Source: Branchiostoma floridae
Taxonomy: Eukaryota > Chordata > Leptocardii > Amphioxiformes > Branchiostomatidae
Direction: 5' to 3'
Length of the DNA stretch: 62,000 nt
Assembly: GCF_000003815.2 (NCBI RefSeq)
Contig: NC_049981.1
Coordinates: forward strand, 25,929,670-25,991,669
The notes under the pieces are model-generated. The model did no database searches. It was given only the letters and a program-made list of their open reading frames with translations, and was not told the DNA's origin. Position numbers and translations under genes: made by a program. Below are positions 12,601 to 26,400 of the stretch, piece after piece (position 1 is the stretch's first letter; each line of letters opens with the position of its first letter).

Positions 12601-15600
12601 ATTCTTTGGAGATCAACAGCCTGGCATGAAATATCAAGGGATCAGTAAATCAACAGTCAATAATGTTTCATTTGGAGACATTTGTCTCTCATGTATTTTT
12701 TACCAATGAACTAAAGAAAATGCTATAATTTCAGAAATCTCTTGTCTAAGCAAAAATCTGATTTCCTGATGATAATAAGTACTTAGTCTGTTTCTATCAG
12801 GCCACACCTGTCAAACTTCCTGTTTCTCAAATATTTTCCTGGACAATGGCAAAAAACATGAAATTACTGCATCAGGATTTGGCTCATATTTCAGCCATTT
12901 TCTTCCACACAAGCTTGGACACAATTACAACCAAGTGCTGGACATTGTTTCAGTTACTGCAAACTGTAACATTTACAATCTTTTATTCAAAACTTACAAA
13001 GCTTTATGTACATGTAACTTATGTGTTTCCAATGTTTATGATATCACTCTGACAGGAAGCAATAGGAAGCTGACAGAAAGTAAAAGTACCTTTTCATCAT
13101 GCTCATTAAAAGCCTCAGTTTTCTGTCCATAACCGCCACACTTGTTCACCACCTGGGCAACTCCTATCACCTGAAACCAACAAAAGCACATACAGTACAG
13201 CAGTGAGAGCACTTTTCATTTTCTTAATGAATAATAAATGAAGAATACACTATATACTAATGCCCAATATTACATGTTTGTGAATTGGTGTAGAGTTACA
13301 TACATGTATGATATGTATACAAGGTAAAAAAAGCAGTCAGCTTCAATATCACTTGCACAAAAACGCATAATTTTTATGCATCTGTGCTGTCTCCACGATT
13401 CTGTCCTGGAACCAAAAAGTTTGCTTGTTGTGGGACGGACAAAAATTTCCCCAACTCTGTCCAGGTAATCGGAACATCATGACATAAGATTGATGAAAAT
13501 GAATTTAAGTGTGTAAGCTAAAAGGACAGAGATTTAAGAAAGAAAATTACACAAAAAGGGCCAGTGGCAAAGGATGTCTGGGACGCAAAAAAATGAATGC
13601 AGCCCTAACCTGCCCATGGTCTTTTTATAAAATGCCCACAAACTCCCAATCTTATGCTGTAGGAATCTCAATCTTTTGCTTGGAATATGTCCACGTTGTG
13701 CTCTCATGTATTAATGTAATACCGGTAATGACTTTCAAGCCAGTCTGCACTTTTCTGGGGTGGGTGAATCTGAGCATTCGCTAAAATTAAAAGACTATTC
13801 CCCTGATAATGAACCCACTTGGAACCCTCTAGGCAGAGCATCTTATTATCAAATTTTCCTTACCTCTCCATCCTTGTCTCTCAGAGGCATGGACAGGATA
13901 CTGAGCGTCTTGTAGCCCGTATGAAGGTCAATACCCTTGTTGAACCTGGTATCCTAGAGAAAATGCAAAAATTGTCAACATAAAAAAATTCAAAATTGAA
14001 TTCTTCATCACTAATTGCACAGATTTATAGTGAATGTACATTCATCATTGTACAACGCAATTTACCAGTAATCTTCTTGGCATAATTCTGTGTTCAGTTA
14101 CTTAAAATAAGTCATTCCATATATAATTCCATGATTCAATAACAATCTGACACAAAAAAGTGTCACAACTAACTGTACCGGATTTGATGCAGAAAGAATC
14201 AATATTGCATTTTTATGAATGAGTCGATCTTTACAAACCATTGCACTATTACATAAGGTTGGAAAAAGTGAGTGAATGTGAGGTCTGAATGTCCCGGAAA
14301 ATCACATCACCATGAAAGCCATAAATCACCTTAAGTGATTGTCTCAACCAAGCATGTCATCTGTGATCAACATCCAGACACATAGCAAATAAAACCTCCA
14401 AGGGAGAAAAACACATGCAGACTGAAGTCAAGGTATTGTAAATATTTAGTAAACTGAAACTGCAGAGTGAAGTACATTATAGACAAATAATTAAATGACG
14501 CCAAAATAAACATTGAATTTTGATGGAAACTTGGTCCAACTAAACTTTATTAGCAAATGTGTGCAAGACTTCGAACCAAGTACTACTTTTAACAATTTTT
14601 GTACTTTTCGTTTTGATGATAATGAATCTGTTTGAGTTGAAAATGATCCGACAAAGCACAAATGAAATCCGCATTCCTCCAACAAGAAGGCCATTGTGCA
14701 ACTTGAAAAGAATGCCAACGCATTCTTAAGTGGTTTTGTCACTATAAATAGTTGAACTTGTCTCAACCTCCCCTGTTTACAGTCAACTTGCCTAGTATAA
14801 TTTGGCTAAGTTGTTTGGATTTGGTTCATTCCCATGATGAATGAATCCTTTTACATGTAAATCCTGAAAAACACAGCACAAAGTTTTGCAAAACAAACCA
14901 GAGCCTGAGAGATTATTGGGATGTCAAGACAACATGGGATTGATATTGCTCTTAAAAGTTATGTGAACGCAAGGTGACATTTGAATTTGAAGTATTGACT
15001 TTCAACTATATAGCTCCACCATAGTGTTGAAAAACAGCCTGGTAGTCATATAAGCGTTATGATGAACATATCTTTGAGTTATGCTGTCAACCAAAACATC
15101 AACCAACAAATGCCAGTGAAACCAAGCGTGGCGGTCATTAATTCATCTTGGCAGAGCCAAACAAGGAAATGACACTAGCCATGCCAAAATAACAGCTTTA
15201 CTATTACTTTATAATACTGATATCATCTCAGCAGAGCATGTCGTTTTAGGGTGAAAGGTCAACCATGATACATGGAAACCCAGACAAGATGTAATGATCA
15301 ACAAAGATGAACATGGCAGTGACAGGGTATAGTAAACTGAACTATTCAGCTTCAAGGTCATCTTTGGATGCCCAAATGGTAAGGATATGGCAATGGAAAT
15401 ATCTATTCACCATAGACATAGAATGAATCTTTTGGACATTTTTAGCACACACAATATCTTCATCATTTCACTCCTATTCTCTTTATCTCAGATCAGACCA
15501 AGTAACCCTTAACCCGGATCTTTCCAGCCTTGTTTTGTGGTATTGAACCTCCAGTCAACAGAAATGCAGTATACATTTCATGAGTTGCTGATCAACTTCA

Positions 15601-18600
15601 ACAATGATGATGATGTTACCTTAACAGTTGTCTACATTTTGTGAGTTATCAAAAGTTCAGAAGAGTGTGACACCTTCTACCTCAAGTGAGTTCTGAAGCT
15701 GGCCTTTTTCAAAGTCCTGTAGATCAAAGTTAAGGCATATTCCATAAACAGTTTATATAAGACACAGCCTTTAGGCCAACATTTCAGACAAGTCGTGAAA
15801 AAATATTTACCAAACATGAACACGAAAAGGTAAACTTTGGAGGTCCAAGACTTTCAACAATGGGCTTATATGTTTGACAATAAGATACTACTAAGGTCCG
15901 GAAAAAATGTTGGAGCTTACGCAAGTATTTCAATGACACCTTCAAGGCCAAGTTCAATCAATTTTGCATCTTATTTTGGATGATATCAATCCCAGGTATG
16001 AAATGAATCAATATACCTTATGTATACCAACAGCATTCATTTAACTAAAATTCATAAGATATTTCTTTTTTGGGCGGTTTTATCAAAACCAGTGATACAG
16101 TCCCATTTGTCAAGGGTACTTTATAAGACTGCACTGTGACTGGACCCAGCAAATCTGAGAATCACAGCGTTACATAGGAGTGGCTAAAACTAATATACAA
16201 TGGCTACATTGCCCGAGGGGCCACACCCAAAAACTAAGGTTCAGGATTATATGAATTACACTCAATTTCACACCATTTGCACAAAATATTGCACTGTTTA
16301 AAAATAGACTCACAGACGTTCATCAAGCATAAGATACTTTACTATCACAATCTAAGGTCCCTGGAATCTGTGACTCTACTTCAAAACTGTTATTCTTTGC
16401 AAAACATCAATCTGTACCTGTCAACTGAAACATCAAAGGCCCCTTTTCATAAGATGGAGTCACTGTTGGAAACCCATGGGCAATCATTATATTCTCCCAT
16501 GATTTAAACTTTCCCCTAAAAATCAGGTACAATGTTTTACCTCTGACTAGTTCTGGTATAAACTAGTTCAAAGTCATTGATTTGATTCAGTATATGACAG
16601 CAAGGTGGATACTGTTACCGTATGGTAGAGTAATTTATTATCCTTGAGGTCCTGGTTTTTCTGTGATAAATTGCACTCTGAATATGAAAATATCACACAA
16701 AAGCTGTCAGTGTATCTTGGAAAGACATCAGCCTTCTAACCCTCTTTTCAAGGCCTTTGGTGTACTCTAAGACTAAAGTCATATAGAAATTCATATATCA
16801 TACAAATTGATACAGCAGCTCTTTCACATTTATTTTGAAAAGAATTTTGTGAACTAGAGTTCCACGAACACATACCTTTGCCAAATAAACCAGGTTTGTT
16901 ATGAAGAATGATGTCTGTAGACAAATGCGTTACTCATTTCATTATCTTTATAATTATATGCTTGGAGTTGGTTTATAAAATTTCGGCATTGATTATGCAA
17001 ATTAGATCCCAAGTTACAATCAATTGATATCAAACTGTATCAAACATTACGTAAACTATCAGCATACCAAAAATCATGGTGATCCTTTGATCCATTCTTG
17101 ACTTATTCTCTTTCAAAGTCTTTAAATTCACCTCTTACTCTCTTCCCTCTTTCTCAGTTACCTGTGACAACTTTGAAAGTACTATAATGAATGCAGTGGA
17201 TTTGTGAACTTTTCCTAATCAATTATGCAAATTAGCTGTTAATTTGCATAATGAGTATTACATTATATAAGTCTTCACTTAGGCTATTTACATGCCAAAA
17301 ATCATGACGATCCATCAACACGTTCATATTTTCTCATTAATTATGCAAATGAGATCGTCATTTGCATGATAAATATGTATTGACGTTTCTCTCTTTCTCA
17401 GCTACATATGTGACAACTGTGAAAGTCCTATCATGGAATGTAGTGGATTTATAAAACGTCCTCATTAATTATGCAAATTAGCTATTGATTTGCATAATTG
17501 GTATCTCATTATGTAGGTCTTCACTTACGCTACCTACATACCAAAAACATGATGATCTGTCAACATGTTCATATTTTCTCATTAATTATGCAAATGAGGT
17601 CATAATTTGCATAATTGATATCTACTGACATTTCTCTCTTTCCCAGCTACATATGTGACAAGTTTGAAAGTCCTATCATAGAATGCAGTGGTTTTATAAA
17701 CTTTCCTTATTAATCATGCAAATTAGTGGTTGATTTGCATAATTAGTATCTCATTATGTAAGTCAACACTCATTCTATCTACATACCAAAAATCACGAAG
17801 ATCTGTCAACACGTTGTAGAGTTATTACCGTCCAAAGTTTGAAAGGAAACCGGCGACTGCAGTTCCAAAAAAGCTGCTAGGGGGCCCAAACTCACAGCAC
17901 TTAATCTCTACCCCGAGGGCTATCAGCCCTTAAAAAATCATGACCTCAGCATGTCCAGGACACGAGATATAAAAAATTGAGTATCTGCTGCAGTACCTTA
18001 GCAAGCCGCTAGGGGGCCCGTTATCGAACTTGACCTTCGTTTTCCTGACCCCTACCCACCTACCAAATATCAACAGGATCCATCCAAGGCTTCTCGAGTT
18101 ATGCTGTTGACACACAGACACACACACACACAGACACACAAACACGCCCAAAACATAACCTTAGCCATTCTGGCAAAGGTAATAATACTTCGTACATGAC
18201 ATTGTATGATTGTAGGGCTCTGGGCCTGGAGCAACCCAGCATACCATGCCACCTGATCCACCCCCTGGATACAACTTAATAGCTGTGAAATATGGGAGGG
18301 ACGGGCCTATGTGAAAAGATATGAACCTTGATATCTTTCAGTCGTAATTCTCGATACGTCCCTGTGCAAGACATATTACATGAGGTAAGAAGATTTGGCA
18401 AATGTATTACTTAGACAGATTTGCTTCAAATTGATATGATTCATCATGACAAATACAAATATATGTAGCTGGCACAGTGAACTAATCTTAATTTCATAAA
18501 ACAAAGCAAAACAGACATGTTACAATAAACTGTCCCATAAGATATATCCTTAGAAGCCTAGCCAGTTTAAAGATGGTATTAATATGCAAAAAAAAATTCA

Positions 18601-21600
18601 GCATTCTATCATTCTATCAGCCTTCTTTTTGCGGAAGCATTTTGGCACCAAATCTGCATTGGTTGTGGGGATTGGGCAGCAGGGAAAAGGTTAGAATTGG
18701 AAATGAGTAATTTAACTGCATGTACATGTACCATGCCAAGCAGGTCGGCTGTGATAAGAGCACCGATAATAAGAGCTTCAGATAAAATGAAAATGTTGTC
18801 AGGAAGTCTTTATGCCTGGGGCAACAGACCATTGGTCGCAGCCAAGGTAATTTGAATCTTCCCCATATTAAAAACAACATGAAAGGCTGCCTTAGACTTC
18901 GTATCGAAAAGCCTGTTAGGCCTGTTCGGGGAAGATAACGTAAAATGAATGTTTTCAGGAATACAAGACAACCGATTAGATTTTTTTTAAATGATCATAT
19001 ATAATCTCATAAAGGACTGTCCCATTTATTCCAAACAGTCAGTTTTACATGTAGTTTGTCATATTAGGAATACAACGAAATAATGTTCGAATGGTACAAG
19101 AAAATAATGGTATGATCATAAAATACAAAATATGGGTGATTCTGCAGGCTAACATCATTTTATTCCACCAGAATATTTTGATAGCTGTACTGACAACCTT
19201 TCATTTCATATTGCCAGATGTGCCCCATTGACGAAAATATTCAGCGACCTCTTCACAATGACCACCTGGCCAACGTGACCCAGACCGCCAAAAATTGGGA
19301 CCAAATCCCTGCCCATAAGGTCTGCGTTATTTTTACATCTTGAGGTGTCATCAATTTTCAATAATAACTAGCACGATTCTGTGCTGAATTCANNNNNNNN
19401 NNNNNNNNNNNNNNNNNNNNNNNNNNNNNNNNNNNNNNNNNNNNNNNNNNNNNNNNNNNNNNNNNNNNNNNNNNNNNNNNNNNNNNNNNNNNCCAGTTTG
19501 CGTCAGATTTTGACTGCCATGATTACGATGTTAAACTATGCATCGATGATGGCTTAATTTGCATAATTAATTAGGAAGTTGTATAATTTCATTGTTTTCC
19601 ATAACCTGACTTTGATAAATGTAACACATGGAATTTATGATAGATTGAACATACAAAATATGTAGATGATGACCTGATTTGCATAATCTATGCAAAAATA
19701 GCAAAACATCTTAATAATGATAAATGTTAGGAATTTTATACTTGTGACATGTGTAAGTTAGTCAATGATAAACATTACAATGTTCAAGTCATTTGAACAA
19801 AATGTACAAATTCTAAAGCTCTATATTTTATGGAGGCATGAGGTCACCAAACTCTAGTTTTATGGACCGACATAACTTTTATTACGTGTCAGGGCAACAG
19901 ATACCTCTTGCTAGCTTTGCTCTCCATACCCACCTGCTTTGTAAATGAAAACATTAATTTTCATTGATCATAAATGTTCCCTCAATGTCAGAATAACCTT
20001 CAAACTAGAGGTCATTGCTGGTTAATTGAATCAACATAATAACAGTAGTAATCTTTTTTTAGATTCCAATATGGTTTCATTGGCTATTCCCATGTTGGGA
20101 TGAGGAAATTCTCTTGTGTTACCCTGGCCACTCTGCTATGTATTTTTACAGCTTATAACATCTTTCTGTTATTTTCAGGCAAAGAGCTGCATGCATAAAA
20201 GTTCTTTCATTCCATAACAAATCATCTCTCAGCAAAATAAAGACTAATTTCTATTCAAACATTGGGGACCAAAACAATTATGTGCAATTGTACTAAGACG
20301 ATTATTCAACACTGCAGGTGGTAAAATCATTACAATGCATCCTCAGCACATTAGAAAATTAGAAATTACATCTGAATCTATGCCAAGTCTGAACAGAAAA
20401 GACAAAAGAGCATTCAACTCCATTTGATGACTCTTCAGCACTAGGGACAGAAACGTTGACTATGAATAGGAAAAGACTGAGTGCTTTTAAGTCTATTTGA
20501 AGGCTCTTCAGCACTGGGGACAGTCAAAGCTTTGCAATGATTACTTGTAATGGATCCAGCAAAGGGTGGAGAGTGCATGTTAAGCCCATGTGATGGCTCT
20601 TTGGCACTACGAACAGAGCTGTTAACTAGTACTGTAAATGTATTTAAGTTCACAGGATTTAATTTTATGGTAGAGAGAAAATGAGTATTCGCAGTGGTTT
20701 TTGCGGTAGAAGTATACTTCCAATCTCTATAAATATGTATTCGATGTTTAAAGCTTACGTCTGTGTTTGATTTGTACTTTTTTACATATTTATGCGTCTT
20801 CATCGGAATATGTGCCTCAAGTACAAGTACATCATAACACTGTAGTAATACAATGTATGGTGCACAAGTCACATATAACACTTCGACAATGGGGAGAACA
20901 GAAAAAATTACTTAAAGTGTGCAATAAAGTGGTCACCGTGAAAACCGCGAACATAAACCACCACAGACATTTCTGCATTTATAGTACATCAGATGGCCTC
21001 ATACAGCTCCACCTAAGTACAAAATTTGAGAAGATAATTCAATACTGCCAAAAAATCAGTCATCAGGCTCTTCCAGACAATTCGGCATGTCCGGAAAATT
21101 TGGCCCATCTGGACAAATGGTCCAAACAGGGACTTGTACATACTCCTAGATTATATTCAAGGCCAGACATTGGTTTGTTCACCAAGTTAATTACATCTGC
21201 TATGTCTAAATCTTCCCCTCAAGTGCTGAGTCCTTCCTGGGGACTTGAGTAGTCAAAGCTAGGATGAGGTTTCAGATAAGATTATGTTCAAGCTCCTCAA
21301 GGTCGGGAGAATTCCTTTGGGCTTATTGGCACTCTTTTCTCATGCAACAAGTGAAACTTGTCCTGCCAAAGTTTCTGCTTGTCATAATGAAATCAGTTTG
21401 TAGAGTAGAACTGCACTTACAGAGAATTTGAATATCCTGTCAGATGATTGTTGCCAATTCATTTATTCAGACTGGGGAATTGCTCATGACATCAATTCAG
21501 CTGGGTGCATTAATCCTTATTCCTACAAAAAGGGACAGGAGAAAAACTAATCCGCATTTGAAATGTATAGCCCCAGCAGGTCTAGACGTATGGGTTACTG

Positions 21601-23455
21601 ATGACATTCAATAGCCCCTTCATTGACTGAAGATTTTGCTGTATTTAGAGTTTGCTGTATTAAGATTTAGAGTTAGTCCCAGAAGCTCAAGTGTGCTATC
21701 CCATGCTCTATAGGTTTAGTAACAGCACTCTCCCCTGCGTTAGACTCCTCGGACACGTTAGTTTTAACGAATTCAATATGTTGTATGTATGCAGTGAAGA
21801 GATCAATGTACAAAATTGCAATTCAGCCCTTGGGCTGCAACAGTTTTTTTAATCTAATAAACTATTTCTCTCTATACTATAACATGTCATTCCTCTAGCT
21901 TTATGATGTCCTCTTGCTATAGTTTAGTTCTAAGAATCTGAGAACCAAGAAATTAAATTGGTATGGCCTAAGTCCCAAACATAAAGATGAACACAAGATG
22001 GAAAGAAGCTAAAAGGTAACAAAGACAGCAACTCAAATCATCAATTTAGGCCGGGCAGTGACTAAGCAAGTGGGAAATACACAAAGTCAATCATTGTTTT
22101 CCAGCTGCCTTTAATTTTCTATGTCAGATTATAGACAATGGCAATGCAGTTTGACTGCAACTTAAGATTCTATATTTGTTATTTTACTGATGATACAGAA
22201 ACATTTTTCTGTCTACAGGGAGCATTGGATATCATCAATAACACTTAGTTCCAACCCAGCAGGGGCTATTGTGTTTCCACTGTGATCCTTTATAATCTGT
22301 ATCTTATAATGCCAAATTGAAGATCACTATACACAATCATGTAAACAGGATATATTACCTGCTCCCCTCCACATGTTCTGATGGAAGTAAGTCACATCCA
22401 CCTTTTTAATCTTTGCATCTCAGGCTAAATGCCATGTATTGCAGCACAGGGTTCAAGCCAACTACACATTTTTTTTCACGACTTCAATTTCCTCTGCCAC
22501 CATGCCCTGCTCAATTCCTCGGGCATACTATAATCTGATATCTTCCTTATCATGACACATTTGTGAAGAGGATGGAAAAGTTCTATCCATCATGCACAAC
22601 AAAAGTGATGGAATGACCAGTGGTGGCTGGAACCTTAGTTTGCTTTGTGCTTATGATATCATCTTTCCCATCTAAAATTCGGAATCAAACGCCATGGACT
22701 TAAAGGGACAAATTCATCATCTTCTAGTCCTGGAATGTTTAATTTCAGGCTACCCTATATGTTTATATTATTTTGATAATATGAATATGACTGTTATGTT
22801 GCTTCTGCATCTCTCAAAAAGAGTAGATCACATTAGGCCAATGATTACATGTGATCCCCTTGATGTGATGGGTTGACAGAGCAGTGAGCATTATCTTCTG
22901 ATGCTTCACCTACGATTAGTCCCCAGACTATGACGTTAAAAGGTTCTGACACAGTGGCGTAAATCAGACTTGTCTATACTTAAATAGAATACAAAAATAT
23001 ATATGGTAGACATGGCTTCTCTCACTGGCAGGTAGCAAAGGGATTGGAGTAGATAGAGGTCTATGGTAATGTGCTTCAAGTTGAANNNNNNNNNNNNNNN
23101 NNNNNNNNNNNNNNNNNNNNNNNNNNNNNNNNNNNNNNNNNNNNNNNNNNNNNNNNNNNNNNNNNNNNNNNNNNNNNNNNNNNNNNNNNNNNNNNNNNNN
23201 NNNNNNNNNNNNNCATAGTAGTTATATTGACGAACAGTGGCTTCTCCAACTATAAGACAGTCTGGAGTTACATCAGAATCCGTTTGCAATACATGTAAGT
23301 TTAATCTTTATGACTAGGCCTCTGAACCAACAGCAAAAAAATGACAGGTACTTCCTGGAAGTCAATTCCCAATCTGAGTTTTGTTATATTCATCACTATT
23401 TAGAGACCATCGTCACCATGAGAATAACATTTTCCATTTCCAGGCACACTTCAAA

Positions 23456-23497
<42 letters not shown>

Positions 23498-26400
23498 TGT
23501 GTGTGTGTGTACTATGCAGTGATGACTATCTCAAAGTGAACTGTGCTCTTTCAATTCCTCCACCAACCCGTCTGCTATATATGCTAAACGAGACAAGAGT
23601 CATCTCAGTACATTACCCTCAAGGTCTTCCTATAATCTTGAAGGATGGGAACTTGCAGCCAAAGCAGCACCATTTATTTAGGTGGTTGGCAGGAACCCTA
23701 TAGAAATTCGTCTGCCTGCTCAGATAAAGAAATAGCCTTTTGACCACACTATGAATTTTCCTCTGACAGGTCTTCATTATAAGGTTACCGCACCAGCTAT
23801 GCGCATACACGGTTTCATGTACTGAGTCAGTGAGTGTACCTGCAGTATCACAGCCACACAAAAATCTGAGACAATTCCAGACTAAAACAAACAGTGTCAG
23901 GCAGAATTACAACAAATAATGATTATAAAAGGTATCCAGGGATAGACCCAAATGCTACCAAAAGAGTCAAAGACATGAAAGAGTAGCATACCAGTTTAGA
24001 TAAATTCCATTACCATAATAACACCACATTTAATGTGATTACTCAAGCGATACTAATTTGACAAATGATCAATGCATCATTTTCCCCAGTTACAGGCTGC
24101 TGTTACAGCTTACATTTCCCTCTTCTTCTTTTGTAATGATGGAGGTGGGGAACTGTGGTTAAAAAAATAAACTGGATGTGTAGGAGAGGGTTGGTTTCCA
24201 ATTATTTCAGAATTGTATTGTGATCAGTGGAATAAAAATTGTCAGGACTATGTGGAACTTTTCTCTGCTGTCAGTCTGCACTTTGTGATAAAAGAATTAA
24301 ATGTTTTATTGCAAACTCAGGAGGGGCATTTGTGCTTTACCCCAGATATTTTGAAGTAGAAATCAAGAAAAGTGGTCAAAATTATTTAAATGTACATACA
24401 TTGCATACAGTAGTGTGCACAAAGGTACAGCACACAGACTCTTGTGTTTCAATTCAACATATAAGTAATCACTTTAGCATTATGTTCTAAAATTCTACGA
24501 CAAATGCTGCAGCTTTATTACTCGTGCCTTAAGCACCTGTATATGGTTCAACATGGCAAGACAATCTAATGGCTCTGAACTAAAAAGGTCACATCTGTTT
24601 GACAATGTTTGTGTCTCCAGGTATGAAGGTCCACAAGGCAATGCCCGGCTCTTGCCAAATTTATGACGCTGTGGTTCGCTGACATTTTGAGGCTAACCGT
24701 TGTGACATTTACCTGATGCAGCATGCGGTTATTTCCTGTTTGTACTGTTCTTGATTAAACATTCCACAACCACGGCCAATCCACCAAAGTATTCGTCTTA
24801 CCGAGATGAAAGGCACAAAGGGAAATGTCAACCCAAAGAAGGATGGTTAGCAGTTCACCTAACTACAAACTTGACCTTTCAGCATGAAGTGCTGTTAATC
24901 TAATATTTTCAGGAAGGTGCACGGGGGAGGCAAAAGTTGAAAACCGAATAATTCTTTTCAAATAATGTTTTAAAGTTTGTGTGCTAACATTTTGTCAAGA
25001 TTCATGGAAAAATTACAAACAATACACTTAATCTTAGTCATGATTTATGAAACAGGACAAAAAACACTTTGTCTTTGTCAAGATTCATAAAAAAGGAAAA
25101 ACAATATATCAGAGTATTTGATTACAATTCCCTTATATCAAATATCACATCATTTATCACTGTACAAATCAAAAGTACCTGTTTCTTTATTGAACAAGGC
25201 CTCGGCTATATTTAAAAGTCCAAATCAAATTGCAAAGACACCTTGTCANNNNNNNNNNNNNNNNNNNNNNNNNNNNNNNNNNNNNNNNNNNNNNNNNNNN
25301 NNNNNNNNNNNNNNNNNNNNNNNNNNNNNNNNNNNNNNNNNNNNNNNNATCAGCTTGTGTCTACATTTTAAGGCCTGACAATAACAAGGAAAACATTGCT
25401 AGACAAGAACCAAAGGAAAGATAAATGAGAATGGGCGTGGTGCGTTCTGCAAATGACAGGTTGGGCCTTAGGAAAAAATATTCTGTTTCTGGTTACTTGA
25501 CCAACCCTTACTAGTAAAAACCCGACGGCCCTGGTTTTCTATGGGAGTCGACCACAGGCAAGGGACAGAGAATTTTCAATCTGTCACATCTAATCTAAAT
25601 CTAACACCTGACAATATGTAATGTGTATGCAATATATGATTCTGTTTCATTAAAATATGATTTACATTGCCAGTGTCCTGATAATGATGCATTTCAGGTT
25701 CACATTCATATTTGTTGAATAAGTAACTTATTTGTTTCATTACAAAATCCAACAGAGAATCCCTATCCTACCAAACGTGATGTTTTCAGCACTGTAACTG
25801 GAAACAAATTTTCTAGGCCTTATTCTGACTAGAGTGGTGCTTGAAACTCCTTTGCTACACAGCTATGTGAACTAGGTAAGCTCACAAATTACACTTTCAA
25901 CTTACTGCGCTTCTAAATTGGGACACATGTGATGCAGAAGCAGGTTTGATTATTGAATAATTCATAAAGGGGAAAAGGGGCAGCTTAAAAATATCACTTA
26001 TATGGAAGTCTATTTGTCACTATCATAAAATACTCAGCTACCATATGCTCCACAACCATGTTGACTGCCTAGAATTTTTCTTTAAAAAAGCTTACTGAAA
26101 AGACTGTACTGAACATTGAATCTTGAAAGTGAACTATTCTGGATCTTAATATTTCCTTCATTGTTTTAAGTCTTGATCACGCTTGCATGTACCATTAAAA
26201 CATAACATACATACACTCATACAATGGGGAGAAACTTAAAACACTGGGAATGTTTACATATATCTCTTTAAAGCGCAACTTCAGCCAGCCACCTGTCTCT
26301 AAAATTGCTATGATAGGCCAGAGAGCTCATCAAGTTCAGACTGCAGAAAATTGGATCCAGGAAGACTGGAAAGCACATTGCCTTCATCTTCCAGACAGCG

